Notes: generated from the letters alone by a model not told the origin. DNA of 64,000 bases from Paludibacteraceae bacterium (GCA_024401455.1 JAKSLA010000012.1:1-64000); one strand, 5' to 3'. Positions 53,716 through 63,030 are shown, counted from the stretch's first letter. Numbers and translations: made by a program.

Positions 53716-54626
53716 TGGACAAGCAAAAAACAGTCATCACCCTTATCGTCATAACGATTTTATTGCCAGCGCTAAAAATCTTTGGCATTCCAGGCACAGG
53801 CATACTTATTTGCCTTGCGATGCTACTTATCTCCAATTTCTTCATGCTTATTATGCCAATAGCAAGAAAAAAAATCAAATGGCGCCCTAACGAGGAGTCT
53901 CTTGAAGAAGAGGGCCCTTCAAAGGATAGCAAAACGACCATTTTCTTTGAGACAATCCTTTTTTTCAGCCTCGCTATCGTGACTGTTGGCTCATTATTCG
54001 CTACCCAACATTGGCCAGGATCTGTAATTATGAGAAACGTAGGTGGTATCTCAACTATGGTCGCCGCAACGGCATTATTCATTTTCGCCCGTAAAAGTCC
54101 TTACGCATCCCAAATAGAATCGGTCTGCATCGCGGCTGCGCTATTCGCCCTTGTGGCCATGACCAACTTCTATTGGGACTTCATCTTCAAGACTCAGCAT
54201 TCCGACTACCACCACCTCGTAGAGGTTTATAGCAACCACAGTAGCAATGACCCTGCAAAGGTGAAGGAGAGACAAGTGGAATTAGAGAAATACTATTACC
54301 ATGCTGACAGCAAATCATATAACCACATGGACTCCCTCCTGACCAAGGCAAACGCCTTGGCCAATGACGCCGTCAATGCCAGAGTGCTTTACATATTGAT
54401 AAGTGATCATGAATATTCCAACCAAACTGGAGCGGTTTATTGTCATAGGGTTTTTGACAACGAGACATTTATGGGTAGCGAAGACATTGACAGATTCGCC
54501 CAAGACCATAGAGAGCTATTTATGGGTGACACCAAATTCTACGTCGTTACCAACAATCCAGAAAAGGCGACAGAAGAACTGAAGAAATGGTCATCTGAAA
54601 ATAAGCAGATAATTATTGTGGAATAA
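53715..54626 (+). CDS. Membrane protein of unknown function
   Basis: 303 residues. Two N-terminal membrane helices (about 7-50), a charged loop (KKIKWRPNEESLEEEGPS), and three more helices (about 75-150). These are followed by a soluble C-terminal domain (about 160-303) rich in aromatic and charged residues (EVYSNHSSNDPAKVKERQVELEKYYY). Not recognised as a named family. It lies immediately after ctpA and may be co-transcribed. Confidence 0.75.
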   Translation: MDKQKTVITLIVITILLPALKIFGIPGTGILICLAMLLISNFFMLIMPIARKKIKWRPNEESLEEEGPSKDSKTTIFFETILFFSLAIVTVGSLFATQHWPGSVIMRNVGGISTMVAATALFIFARKSPYASQIESVCIAAALFALVAMTNFYWDFIFKTQHSDYHHLVEVYSNHSSNDPAKVKERQVELEKYYYHADSKSYNHMDSLLTKANALANDAVNARVLYILISDHEYSNQTGAVYCHRVFDNETFMGSEDIDRFAQDHRELFMGDTKFYVVTNNPEKATEELKKWSSENKQIIIVE

Positions 54627-54642
54627 AACCACCGAATTTTCA

Positions 54643-54674
54643 TTTGGAAAAATAAAAAAGTTGGTTTACCTTTG
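54643..54674 (+). promoter_or_regulatory. Promoter upstream of greA
   Basis: TTTG (54643-54646), 20-bp spacer, TACCTTTG (54667-54674). Both boxes match the Bacteroidetes consensus. The predicted start lies about 265 bp before greA. Confidence 0.75.
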
Positions 54675-54694
54675 TGGTGAACATTAAGGAAAGA

Positions 54695-54723
54695 GAGTTC
54701 CGGCTACGGTCGGAATTCTTTTT
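54695..54723 (+). terminator. Hairpin with T-run shortly after the greA promoter
   Basis: GAGTTCCG / CGGAATTC stem (one G-T pair), eight-base loop, then TTTTT. It lies only about 15 bp after the expected transcript start. It could be an attenuator, or could end a tiny RNA of about 45 nt. Confidence 0.6.
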
Positions 54724-54939
54724 GCTATATAGCAGTACCTTGATACTGAACAAGTTAAGGGTTCGACAAAAGAAAATACAATCCGGGATCAGAACGATCA
54801 TCCCCAGAACCCATTTTTATTGATTGTTTGCTCAATCAAAAACAATGTCGTCACAGCAAAAGGGAGCAAAAACATTGCCCACTCCTTGCCATAATGATGA
54901 CGAAACGAAACGAATTATTAATTAAAAAAAGAAATTATC

Positions 54940-55410
54940 ATGGCTGTATCCTATGTTACCGAAGAGGGACTAAACAAAATGGTAGAGGAGCTAAAGTATT
55001 TGGAAGGTGTTGAACGTCCTAACATTTCAAAGCAGATCGCCGAGGCAAGAGACAAGGGTGATTTGTCGGAGAACGCCGAATACGATGCTGCCAAAGAGGC
55101 TCAAGGCCTTCTCGAAATGAAGATCTCTTTGTTGAAGGAGAAGATCGCTTCAGCAAGAATCATCGACAGTTCTAAACTCAGCACCGACTGTGTACAAATA
55201 TTGAACAAGGTAGAAATCAAGAATACAAAGAACGGTCAATCAATGACCTACACACTTGTTTCTGAACACGAGGCCAACCTAAAAGAGGGTAAACTTTCCG
55301 TAACCACCCCTATCGCAAAGGCTCTTATGGGCAGAAAGGTGGGCGACATCGTTGAAGTTACTGTTCCTGCCGGAAAGATTCCGTTCGAAATCGTCAAAAT
55401 CTCTTTCTAA
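54940..55410 (+). CDS. greA: Transcription elongation factor GreA
   Basis: 156 residues. N-terminal coiled coil (about 1-75) with EEGLNKMVEELKYLEG and the conserved tip ARDKGDLSENAEYDAAKEAQG, and a C-terminal FKBP-like domain (GDIVEVTVPAGKIPFEIVKI). It binds RNA polymerase and rescues stalled transcripts by cleaving backtracked RNA. A 13-bp gap separates it from the HIT gene. Confidence 0.96.
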   Translation: MAVSYVTEEGLNKMVEELKYLEGVERPNISKQIAEARDKGDLSENAEYDAAKEAQGLLEMKISLLKEKIASARIIDSSKLSTDCVQILNKVEIKNTKNGQSMTYTLVSEHEANLKEGKLSVTTPIAKALMGRKVGDIVEVTVPAGKIPFEIVKISF

Positions 55411-55422
55411 TAAGCAACAGTT

Positions 55423-55815
55423 ATGGCTACGATATTCACAAGAATCATCAACGGTGAAATTCCTTGCTATAAGATAGCAGAGGATGAGAATTACTTCGCT
55501 TTTTTGGACATTAACCCCGTACAAAAAGGTCATACGCTTGTCATCCCTAAGGTGGAGAATGACTACATTTTCAGCCTTGACGACCAGACACTCGCAGGCT
55601 TGACCCTCTTTGCAAAGAAGGTGGCCACTGCTATCGAAAAGGCAGTCCCTTGCAAAAGAATCGGCGTGGCGGTTATGGGAATGGAGGTGCCACACGCACA
55701 TATCCACTTGGTTCCATTGACCTGCGAGGGCGATTTAAACTTTGCCAAACCTCATTTGAAACTCGAGCCTGCTGAAATGGAGGCTATCGCTGAAAAGATT
55801 AGAAAAGAGTTTTAA
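55423..55815 (+). CDS. HIT-family nucleotide-binding protein
   Basis: 130 residues. The histidine triad is HAHIHLVPL near residue 90, with FLDINPVQKGHTLVIPK in the middle. HIT proteins hydrolyse nucleotide phosphoramidates such as AMP-lysine. A strong terminator follows, closing the greA-HIT unit. Confidence 0.95.
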   Translation: MATIFTRIINGEIPCYKIAEDENYFAFLDINPVQKGHTLVIPKVENDYIFSLDDQTLAGLTLFAKKVATAIEKAVPCKRIGVAVMGMEVPHAHIHLVPLTCEGDLNFAKPHLKLEPAEMEAIAEKIRKEF

Positions 55816-55839
55816 TTGAACGGATATAATGATAGAAAG

Positions 55840-55874
55840 GCGCAAGAAAGTCGGTTGATTTTCTTGCGCTTTTC
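55840..55874 (+). terminator. Terminator of the greA-HIT unit
   Basis: GCGCAAGAAA / TTTCTTGCGC stem with a loop of nine or ten bases, followed by TTTTC. Confidence 0.88.
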
Positions 55875-55952
55875 GTCGATGACGGTCCTTAGTGAGAAGC
55901 GTCCTATCGGTGTGGCACCAACTATCGCACACCTTGATTTAAACAAGAAAAT

Positions 55953-55994
55953 AGAGGAGGTTTTGGAAAGGCTAAGCGCACCCAAACCTCCTCT
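55953..55994. repeat. 11-bp perfect inverted repeat
   Basis: AGAGGAGGTTT and AAACCTCCTCT flank a 20-base loop. The T-run on the minus side is weak (TTTTC). It might end a leftward transcript, but no leftward gene is nearby. Confidence 0.6.
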
Positions 55995-56128
55995 AAAAAT
56001 TAAGGGGCCTTCTATAAATTCTACGATTTTAAATATCTAACATATAGGTATATAGAAGTCTCCATAAAAGACCTTTGCAAATGCCACCTAATTTTTTACA
56101 AAATATTATATATATCCATTATTTACAA

Positions 56129-56136
56129 TATCTTTG
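56129..56136 (+). promoter_or_regulatory. Candidate -7 promoter box for the lipoprotein pair
   Basis: TATCTTTG, a full TAnnTTTG match, 40 bp before the ATG. The upstream box is unclear. Confidence 0.5.
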
Positions 56137-56176
56137 CAGATAAGAAGTTCACAAACGAATTAATAAAAGACTATTT

Positions 56177-56956
56177 ATGAAAAAGCATTTTTTCTTCTAT
56201 TCACTTTTTGCGTTTACGTTGTGCGCAAGTACAGTAGTCATGTCCTCATGTGATAAAGACGATGACCCTGCTACCGAGAACCAAGATAACGGAGGCAACA
56301 ATAACAACGGGGGCAACAACAACTCTGAAACTTCAGAGATTAAAGGCCCTAAATGGGTATTGGTGGGTTATGAAGCGACAGAATTCACAGAACAGGACAT
56401 TAAGGATGGCAATGCCATGAAGTATAACCCTATCTATCACACGGACTCTCTGAAGATTGAAGCAACAAAAAATAGTTGCCGTGGTTTCTATTCTGAAACT
56501 GTTTTTTCTGTAGGCGACCCTTGGAATGGAGGTTCTTATTTGTTCCAATATGAGATTTCCCAAATACCTCAGGAAGTGAAGGGCGGCGACACAATATCAC
56601 TCCACTACAAAGCGTCTCTACCAAGACATTATGGTGCAAAAGACAATAACGACGACTATGCAGAATGGCATTATTACCACTGCTTCTGCTATGTTGATTG
56701 CAAGTTCAATGACAATAAGATTCGTTCCAAGGAAGAAGACTTTGAAAAGTTCAACGGCTATAATTTGCCGGTTGTAATGATGCACAACAACCAACCTGAC
56801 ATCTATGAGAGTGAAGGCATGATCTACGGTGACGTGCCAATGGGTAAAAAGGCTGGTGAGAGGGTGCAATTGACCATTTCTGCAGTAGATGGCGCAACAA
56901 TTGACCTCAATGGCAAATTTATGACGGCAACCTACACTTACGAGTGGAGAGAATAG
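56177..56956 (+). CDS. Lipoprotein of unknown function
   Basis: 259 residues. Lipobox MSSC follows a signal peptide (MKKHFFFYSLFAFTLCASTV). An acidic/Asn-rich region (DKDDDPATENQDNGGNNN) is followed by a mostly beta C-terminal domain (about 55-259). No family recognised. The next gene has a near-identical signal region, so the two are paralogous at least at the N-terminus. SCDKDDD is typical of exposed Bacteroidetes lipoproteins. Confidence 0.82.
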   Translation: MKKHFFFYSLFAFTLCASTVVMSSCDKDDDPATENQDNGGNNNNGGNNNSETSEIKGPKWVLVGYEATEFTEQDIKDGNAMKYNPIYHTDSLKIEATKNSCRGFYSETVFSVGDPWNGGSYLFQYEISQIPQEVKGGDTISLHYKASLPRHYGAKDNNDDYAEWHYYHCFCYVDCKFNDNKIRSKEEDFEKFNGYNLPVVMMHNNQPDIYESEGMIYGDVPMGKKAGERVQLTISAVDGATIDLNGKFMTATYTYEWRE

Positions 56957-56998
56957 CCTACACTTCCGAATGTTCAAACAAATAATAAAAACAACTGC

Positions 56999-57610
56999 AT
57001 GAAAAAAACATTTCTTTTAAACTCACTTCTTGCGTTTACATTGTGCGCAGGCAGTGTAGCCATGACCTCTTGTAGTAAAGATAAAGACGATGACCCTGTC
57101 GAAAACAAAGACAACGGGAACAACAATGAGAGTGACGTCAAGACAATCGTCGGAGAATGGTCAGGCATCAGAGAAGAGGCCGAATTTAACAACACCGCGG
57201 ATGTTTACGTCCACTTTAATTTCAAAGCAGACGGCACCTTCGAACAGACAATGCCCGCTTGGGAAGAGAAGAATTATGGTGAATATTCCATTTCTGGAGA
57301 CGTGGTAACTTTCAAACTTACCTCTCTTGAGTGGCTTTGGGATAGAGGCAATGGCTACGATAACGTGTACGACCAATACGGCTGCTTCTGGGATCCCGAC
57401 AAATACGCTGATGATAGAAAAGAATACCCAAATCCCTTCGCTCAGTTCACGAAGGAATGGCCAGGAAGAGTAAACTTTAGTGCAAAATACTCTTTCGACA
57501 AAGAGGGGAATCTGCTTTTTGAAACAGTTTCTGGCGAGGGCGCAGGATTTGGCCTTCAACTTGTATATCACAAGAATCCAGGATTCAGACCACAACGCAG
57601 AGTAGAGTAG
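56999..57610 (+). CDS. Lipoprotein, possibly lipocalin-like
   Basis: 203 residues. Lipobox MTSC after MKKTFLLNSLLAFTLCAGSV, a twin of the previous gene's signal. The mature protein starts with acidic/Asn linker and then TIVGEWSGIREEAEF, FNFKADGTFEQ, YGEYSISGDVVTFKL. This order (GxW..., F..DG.., G.Y...) resembles lipocalin-like DUF domains of Bacteroidales. Tandem with the preceding gene, 42 bp apart, and closed by a terminator. Confidence 0.82.
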   Translation: MKKTFLLNSLLAFTLCAGSVAMTSCSKDKDDDPVENKDNGNNNESDVKTIVGEWSGIREEAEFNNTADVYVHFNFKADGTFEQTMPAWEEKNYGEYSISGDVVTFKLTSLEWLWDRGNGYDNVYDQYGCFWDPDKYADDRKEYPNPFAQFTKEWPGRVNFSAKYSFDKEGNLLFETVSGEGAGFGLQLVYHKNPGFRPQRRVE

Positions 57611-57660
57611 TTTTCTACTATCCAATAGAAAAAAGTATCGTCTATTAACGAACGTATAAT

Positions 57661-57699
57661 ACATAAGGCTTCCACACGATGGTGTTGGGAGCCTTATGT
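57661..57699 (+). terminator. Terminator of the lipoprotein pair
   Basis: CATAAGGCTTCC / GGGAGCCTTATG stem with loop of about 13 bases, followed by TGCTTTAT. The T-run is short. Confidence 0.65.
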
Positions 57700-57756
57700 G
57701 CTTTATCCCCCCCCGAAATTTGTATTTTTTACGGTAGGAATTAACTCATGAACATT

Positions 57757-57792
57757 CAAAAAAAGCGAATAGCCCAACAGCCATTCGCTTGC
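57757..57792 (-). terminator. Terminator of the SH3-like lipoprotein gene
   Basis: Minus strand stem AAGCGAAT / ATTCGCTT, with extra GGC/GCT pairs, around a small loop, followed by TTTTTTG. It lies 27 bp from the gene stop. Confidence 0.82.
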
Positions 57793-57818
57793 TTATACGG
57801 TTTAACCAAAGAATCATA

Positions 57819-58433
57819 TCAATTGCAGTTAGACACAGCATTGCCGCAAAGCATGGCTGCCTCAATCCAACCTTCATGGACACCGTCGCCTGTCTTCACC
57901 TTGACCCACTCTCCACTCATATCAATAGGTTTCAAGACAATCTCTTCAGTAAAAGAGTAAACCTCCTTGGCATCTGCTTCCGGATTTTCCCTGAATGTCA
58001 GTCTTTCCCCACCATAGTTGCGCGTCGAAACAGCCAAAGCAGAAGAGTGAATCCAACCTTCACCCGGCAATTCCAACAGCTTCTCTTCTGGTTCTATCAT
58101 GCTAATCTTGCTCGCCACAAACCACCACTGATTGGAAACGCCATTAACCACCAACTGACAAACACTCTGAGCAGGCAATGTCATGATTACCTTACGCTTC
58201 TCACCAGGAGAATCCATGATCTCAATTGCACCAGCAACTTGGCCGTCAAGATATACCCCGAAATCACTGTCCGGATTATCTACCTGCGGAGCCTGAGAAA
58301 CAACTGCTTCATTTGAATAGTTTTCTGATGGCAACGTGGAAACTGTTTCGTTTTCTTTAGCATTTTCTGTTGACGACCCACAACCCACACAAAAGGCTGC
58401 AGCCAAAATTGAGATTGGAATTAATTGCTTCAT
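57819..58433 (-). CDS. Lipoprotein with SH3-like repeat
   Basis: 204 residues. Lipobox VGCG gives a lipid anchor after MKQLIPISILAAAFCVG. After an acidic linker (about 25-60) the body contains two segments resembling bacterial SH3 domains: ISMIEPEEKLLELPGEGWIHSSAL and the one ending GEWVKVKTGDGVHEGWIEAAML. Such domains bind peptidoglycan or peptides. Function unknown. Same strand as the lipoprotein at 58507, with a 73-bp gap. Confidence 0.82.
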   Translation of the reverse strand: MKQLIPISILAAAFCVGCGSSTENAKENETVSTLPSENYSNEAVVSQAPQVDNPDSDFGVYLDGQVAGAIEIMDSPGEKRKVIMTLPAQSVCQLVVNGVSNQWWFVASKISMIEPEEKLLELPGEGWIHSSALAVSTRNYGGERLTFRENPEADAKEVYSFTEEIVLKPIDMSGEWVKVKTGDGVHEGWIEAAMLCGNAVSNCN

Positions 58434-58506
58434 TTCCTCTTTGTATTAATTTAATACCAAATTAATGATTTTCAACAACTTAATTATTACACAATAATGA
58501 CGGCTT

Positions 58507-59466
58507 CTACTCCATCTTCACCCATACACCCAATTCATAAGGTTCGTGGTAGGTACGCCAATACAACTCAACTTCTTCTGATTGGCTGGTAGGGACACTC
58601 TCTGATAGAGTAGGAACGCCCTTCTTCCAAGAGAAGACCTTGACATTCTTCTCGTCACGCGTGATGACCATTGAATGGCGGGCTCCCAACCAAGTGCTCT
58701 CTCCTCCTTTGCCATCATAACTGATGAACTGGGGTTCAGCGCCCTTCATCCATAAGACGGCAATCTTGCTTGCCTCTTCTCCACTTTTTAAGAAGGCTTC
58801 ATAAGTACCGTTACGATCAATATCATTCAAAAGGTAGTGGGTCGGAGTGCAGCCGAAGTTTTTTTCGAATGCCGTTTTCGCTTTATCAAACGAACATGGG
58901 AAGAGTGCTTTCCCTAAACTTGGATTGGTGCGGGGCGTCTCAAAAGAGGCATTGGCTTCCTTGTCGAACTCAACAACTTCAAAACTTTTGTAGTCGATGA
59001 TTTTCTCCCCTAACTCGAAATAGCCATTCTGAATTTGGTCAGAATCGCCCAAAGACCAGAAATGGTGGCCACAGCACTTGTAGTTGTGGTATTCGTGCAA
59101 TTCGAAAAATTGGAAGCCGATGAAGATGTCAAAATAGGTTTTACCAAAGAAAGGAATGGTGAATGAAGTGCCGTTTTTTCGGTAATAAGAACTCCAACCT
59201 GAAATATTTCCTTCCTTATCTATTTGGTAATCAATGCGCATAGTACGGCCATCTTCCAAAAGTATCTTCGCCGCTTTGGAGGTATAGTCAACCGCTGGTA
59301 GGGCCTCCGTTGGTGATTCAACCGTAGATCTCTTTTCTGCCTCAGCAAGGAGGTGGTCAATAGCCCCTTTTTCCTCCGGCTCGTTGTGAGCCTCTTGAGT
59401 ATTTGCTCCACCACATGCGGTCAGCATCAATATACCTAAGCCCAAGTAATAACTACTATTTCTCAT
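58507..59466 (-). CDS. Lipoprotein of unknown function
   Basis: 319 residues. Lipobox LTAC after MRNSSYYLGLGILM. Acidic/Ala-rich region (about 20-60), then a beta-rich domain with SGWSSYYRKNGTSFTIPFFG, CCGHHFWSLGDSD and YLLNDIDRNGTYEAFL. The last segment resembles a VCBS-like or FG-GAP-like DxDxNG calcium motif. No named family can be claimed. It is the gene nearest to the restriction-modification insertion. Confidence 0.8.
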   Translation of the reverse strand: MRNSSYYLGLGILMLTACGGANTQEAHNEPEEKGAIDHLLAEAEKRSTVESPTEALPAVDYTSKAAKILLEDGRTMRIDYQIDKEGNISGWSSYYRKNGTSFTIPFFGKTYFDIFIGFQFFELHEYHNYKCCGHHFWSLGDSDQIQNGYFELGEKIIDYKSFEVVEFDKEANASFETPRTNPSLGKALFPCSFDKAKTAFEKNFGCTPTHYLLNDIDRNGTYEAFLKSGEEASKIAVLWMKGAEPQFISYDGKGGESTWLGARHSMVITRDEKNVKVFSWKKGVPTLSESVPTSQSEEVELYWRTYHEPYELGVWVKME

Positions 59467-59597
59467 ACGCTATACAAAATTTCTAAAGCAAAATTAACGA
59501 AAAAATCGAGGGAACCTTTGACTTTTATCTGATTATTGACCCCCGGGCACTATCTTTCCGTATTTATCAAAACTTATAGAAGGGCTTCCATTCAGAA

Positions 59598-59646
59598 AAA
59601 ACAACAGGTTAAGATAGATTTGGTTCTTTTCGGAGAAACTATGCAG
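59598..59646. repeat. Direct repeat flanking the restriction-modification module, left copy
   Basis: Contains ACAACAGGTTAAGATAGATT (59601-59620), which matches 63033-63052 except one base. Then TTGGTTCTTTTCGGAGAAAC resembles TTGGTCTTTCAGTAGAAAT on the right side after a 7-base gap. Confidence 0.75.
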
Positions 59647-59693
59647 CCCTATTAATCGAATACTCGCCTATATTTTAATAACAAATCATTACG

Positions 59694-60872
59694 TCAAATA
59701 TTATAAATTGTGCTTTCGGGGAACAGCAAAGGCATACCTTTCTTCTTGATTTTGAAAGAGTAAGTATCGCCATTGCCACTCGGACGGCAAAGAAGTAAAT
59801 CGACAGTTATCAGATTCTGTTCCAAAAGCACATCGAACTGTCCGACATTTGGATTTTTCGTATGCTCGATCTGCTTATATCGAAAAAACTCCTTGCCACC
59901 ATTGATGGCATTCTCGACTTCAATCCAGAATGTTTCGTGATGCTTCGTCAGCAAACGATTGTGTAACTTCATCAATCGCCATGCTGCAATGTCCTCCTTC
60001 TTTTTTCTCTCAGCTTGTAACTCCAAAAGTTCGTCAAGGTGATTTACATTGAGGAAAAGAAGATGACTATTTGGAGGGGAACATTGAACTGTGTTCTGGT
60101 ATGTCAATTTCCCATCCTCGGTAAGATAGCCATACTTTTCAACAATCTCACGACCAGATTTCAGAGCACTTATATCCCAATCAGGTGTCTGTGTAAAGAG
60201 AACATTCTTCTTGGATGATCTCTTTTCCCGATGGCTTTTCAACTCGATTCCTTTGTAGTCTGGAGTCTTGTCACTATTCATACTTATTCCAAGGAAAGAT
60301 TCGATGGTGCGTCCAATGCCAGTATCAGCAAGGACTTCTGACTCAAACCATTGCCCTCTAACAGAACGGAACTTACCAAGAAGTTCTTCAGACACTGAGT
60401 TGCCTATCTTGTTGATTTCCATTAACACCTCCTTCAAAGGAGTTATGATAACAGAGTTGTAGCACTTCTCAATATCTATGCGAGTAATATTGATGGAGTA
60501 CAGATAATCAGCAAAATAAAACAAGACATGAATATCATTACCCTCAGTATATGAGCCTAACTTGTAAATCCACATACGAGGATCGCCTTTTTTTGTGTTT
60601 GGACGATAGAAGGATGCCTGTGTTATGCACCGGTCATCAGCTGTAAGTATGATTGCATTACGCATTTGTTTGAACTCCTGACCTTGCAACTGCTCAGAAT
60701 AGTCATGCACTCCCTCTTCAAGGAAGTAGGCTCTCATTGGTGCAGTTGAGTCAAGAATGCCCTTTCCAAGTCCAGTTGGTGTAATTTCAACCTGAGTAAA
60801 CTTAACATTATGGTTGACCAGAAATTTGAGGTTCTTCTGTTCAAACGCTGTGAATGGACGCATATTTACCAT
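59694..60872 (-). CDS. Type II restriction endonuclease, MvaI/BcnI family
   Basis: 392 residues. The C-terminal nuclease domain holds GIGRTIESFLGI (about 185-196) and the PD-(D/E)XK-type active site with Asp205, Glu210 and Lys212 in TPDYKGIELKSHR. The N-terminal half (about 1-170) is an extra domain of unknown role. MvaI and BcnI cut CCWGG and CCSGG, so a CC(N)GG-type site is likely but not shown. It starts 12 bp after the methyltransferase stop. Confidence 0.88.
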   Translation of the reverse strand: MVNMRPFTAFEQKNLKFLVNHNVKFTQVEITPTGLGKGILDSTAPMRAYFLEEGVHDYSEQLQGQEFKQMRNAIILTADDRCITQASFYRPNTKKGDPRMWIYKLGSYTEGNDIHVLFYFADYLYSINITRIDIEKCYNSVIITPLKEVLMEINKIGNSVSEELLGKFRSVRGQWFESEVLADTGIGRTIESFLGISMNSDKTPDYKGIELKSHREKRSSKKNVLFTQTPDWDISALKSGREIVEKYGYLTEDGKLTYQNTVQCSPPNSHLLFLNVNHLDELLELQAERKKKEDIAAWRLMKLHNRLLTKHHETFWIEVENAINGGKEFFRYKQIEHTKNPNVGQFDVLLEQNLITVDLLLCRPSGNGDTYSFKIKKKGMPLLFPESTIYNI

Positions 60873-60884
60873 ATATCACCTCCC

Positions 60885-62759
60885 TTACTTTATATGTTGT
60901 AACAATGTATTGGCTATAGCACGTGCCATCAGAGGTGGAACGGCATTACCAACCAATGTATATTGTGGTATTTCTTTTTGGCGATTATTGCCACCTGTCT
61001 GACGTTTGCCCTGAAATACAAACGAATCATCAAAACTCTGAAGACGAGCCATTTCACGTACAGTCATAGGACGATACGCTGCATAATGAATGAAGTCATC
61101 AGGCATGGTGCAAACGGTGGGACTCTGTCCTAATGGGTTTAGAACAACATAGTTGCGCTTCTGAGATTCCAATCCTTTTTCTTTCAGCTCTGCTTTTGCA
61201 AGGTCATAATCCTTGTGCTTAGCAATAATCTTCAATCGCTCACGTACAGTTTCATTCTGAAGGCTTGTTTGATGGTTGAAGAGTTCCATATGCTGATATT
61301 TGCGAGGTTGCTCCAACTCGCTCATACTAGAAATATAGAAAGGCGCTTCCTCGAAAATGAAGCGATGGTCAAGCCTTCCAATTCTTGACCATTCAGAGAA
61401 CAGCAATCCTCTTTCGTCAGGTTCTCCTTGTATGGCACGAGCCTTCTTCTCTGGCTCATATTCAGGAATAAGTTTCGGTTTCTTATACTTGGTGGCGGTA
61501 TCTCCATTTCCTACCATATCCATATCCCACAGAGCTTCATATACCTTTACCCTTTCTTCTTCTGTTACAGTAGCAGGAATCTCTGTAATAAGTTTCTGGT
61601 CGTTACGACAGCCAATAAAAACAACTCGTTCTCTATTCTGAGGCACCCCATAGTTTGACGACAACAATACCATAGGTTCTGTGATGTTGTATAGTCGTAT
61701 TTCGCTCATTAATTCTTCAAAGCGAGCAAGAAGTTTTTTATTATCTGCGAATTGTTCTCTAACAAAATCAATACACTCATCGAAAGTAGCGGTCAATACT
61801 TCCAATGATTTCTTCAGTACCTTTGCTTCCTTTTCGCATTTGCCCATTTCTGCAACAACATCTACGGCATTCCAGATATTGACAAGAATCTGTTCGTCTG
61901 AAATGGCTTCAACAATAGCATTATACCCATCTACAAAAGTGTCATTATCAATATGGGCAGAAGTCTTCAACTGGATAACCTGCTTACGGATTTCATCACG
62001 TTCCTTCTTCATTTTTAGAAGAATAAGACCGTGTCTTATGGTGTTAACAGCCTCGTTACTCTTGCTTACATTGTAGGGTAAGTTTTTTGTTACATCCTTC
62101 AACTGCTGATCGAGATTGTTGAAGTACATCTCGTTCATCTGATTCCAGTCTGCATCAGCAGTCTCCATACACATACGAATATAGAGTGCAGAATATAATG
62201 ATGGCGAAATCTTGCCCTTTAGATTATCATCCAAATAACCATAGAGCTGAGCCATTTTCATATCATCAACGATGGAGCGAATTTCTCTCAAAATACGTTC
62301 TTTAACCCTACCTTCGTCTTTGGTAAGGATACCTTTGACATTCTCCATCACAAAATATTTAGGGCGAAGAGCCTTGATTACCTTCAAATAATGATAGAAT
62401 AGGTCGTCGCGTTTATCAAGTTTCTTTCTTCTTCCAGCAAGACTAAAAGATTGACAACTTGGACCACCAGTAATTACCTCAATCTCTTGATTTCCAATCT
62501 CCTTTAGAAGGTTTGGCAAGAATGAGTCTTCCATAATATCCTGACATAAAAACTTAGTGTCGAGACCGAGCATTTTGTTATATCTTACTCTATGTGTCAA
62601 CTCGCAATTCTCGTTTATGTCGCTTGCAAGACGGAAATCATAGTACTTGTCGTCAGTGTAAGCCTGCATAAAACCCTCACTGAAACCTCCTGCACCAGCG
62701 AACAAATCGAGATATTTGACACCCTTACGGGTAGAGATAAATTCTTTCTTTTCTGACAT
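60885..62759 (-). CDS. DNA cytosine-5 methyltransferase with large insertion
   Basis: 624 residues. Motif I is DLFAGAGGFSEGF (about 18-30), motif IV GGPSCQSFS with catalytic Cys102, motif VI MENV (about 138-141), motif VIII PQNRERVVFIG (about 373-383) and motif X LVGNAVPPLMARAIA near the end. About 230 residues separate motifs VI and VIII, against about 40 normally; this insertion is strongly helical and charged. It protects host DNA from the partner nuclease. No controller gene (C protein) or vsr gene is visible. The gene pair has lower G+C than its flanks. Confidence 0.93.
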   Translation of the reverse strand: MSEKKEFISTRKGVKYLDLFAGAGGFSEGFMQAYTDDKYYDFRLASDINENCELTHRVRYNKMLGLDTKFLCQDIMEDSFLPNLLKEIGNQEIEVITGGPSCQSFSLAGRRKKLDKRDDLFYHYLKVIKALRPKYFVMENVKGILTKDEGRVKERILREIRSIVDDMKMAQLYGYLDDNLKGKISPSLYSALYIRMCMETADADWNQMNEMYFNNLDQQLKDVTKNLPYNVSKSNEAVNTIRHGLILLKMKKERDEIRKQVIQLKTSAHIDNDTFVDGYNAIVEAISDEQILVNIWNAVDVVAEMGKCEKEAKVLKKSLEVLTATFDECIDFVREQFADNKKLLARFEELMSEIRLYNITEPMVLLSSNYGVPQNRERVVFIGCRNDQKLITEIPATVTEEERVKVYEALWDMDMVGNGDTATKYKKPKLIPEYEPEKKARAIQGEPDERGLLFSEWSRIGRLDHRFIFEEAPFYISSMSELEQPRKYQHMELFNHQTSLQNETVRERLKIIAKHKDYDLAKAELKEKGLESQKRNYVVLNPLGQSPTVCTMPDDFIHYAAYRPMTVREMARLQSFDDSFVFQGKRQTGGNNRQKEIPQYTLVGNAVPPLMARAIANTLLQHIK

Positions 62760-62951
62760 TGCTATAATCCTTTGGAGTAATTACTGATTTTGTCCTCATA
62801 TGTTCGGTGTAACTCACTTTCAATACCACTGCTAACTTAACGTCAATCTAACGAATCCCAAACAACTAATAATTAATCAAATAACACTACATTATATAAT
62901 TAATAAAGTTAAAAATAGAAAACGAAAAGACAACACTATAATTAACGTAAA

Positions 62952-62985
62952 CAAAATTATCGAATTTTTCTGTTAGTCATACAAA
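62952..62985 (-). promoter_or_regulatory. Candidate promoter of the restriction-modification pair
   Basis: Minus strand TTTG (62982-62985), a 22-bp spacer and TAATTTTG (62952-62959). The spacer is longer than the usual 19-20 bp. Confidence 0.35.
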
Positions 62986-63030
62986 TTCTGCTAACTTTTT
63001 GACAAATTAACAAAGAAATACTAAACAAAG

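Noticed and set aside
54757..54775. GGTTCGA-like T-loop motif suggesting a tRNA
   Set aside because: No matching acceptor stem, D-arm or anticodon arm can be folded around it.
55816..56040. 74-codon + frame after the HIT gene
   Set aside because: It starts at the HIT stop codon and runs through a strong terminator and an inverted repeat, so it is unlikely to be translated.
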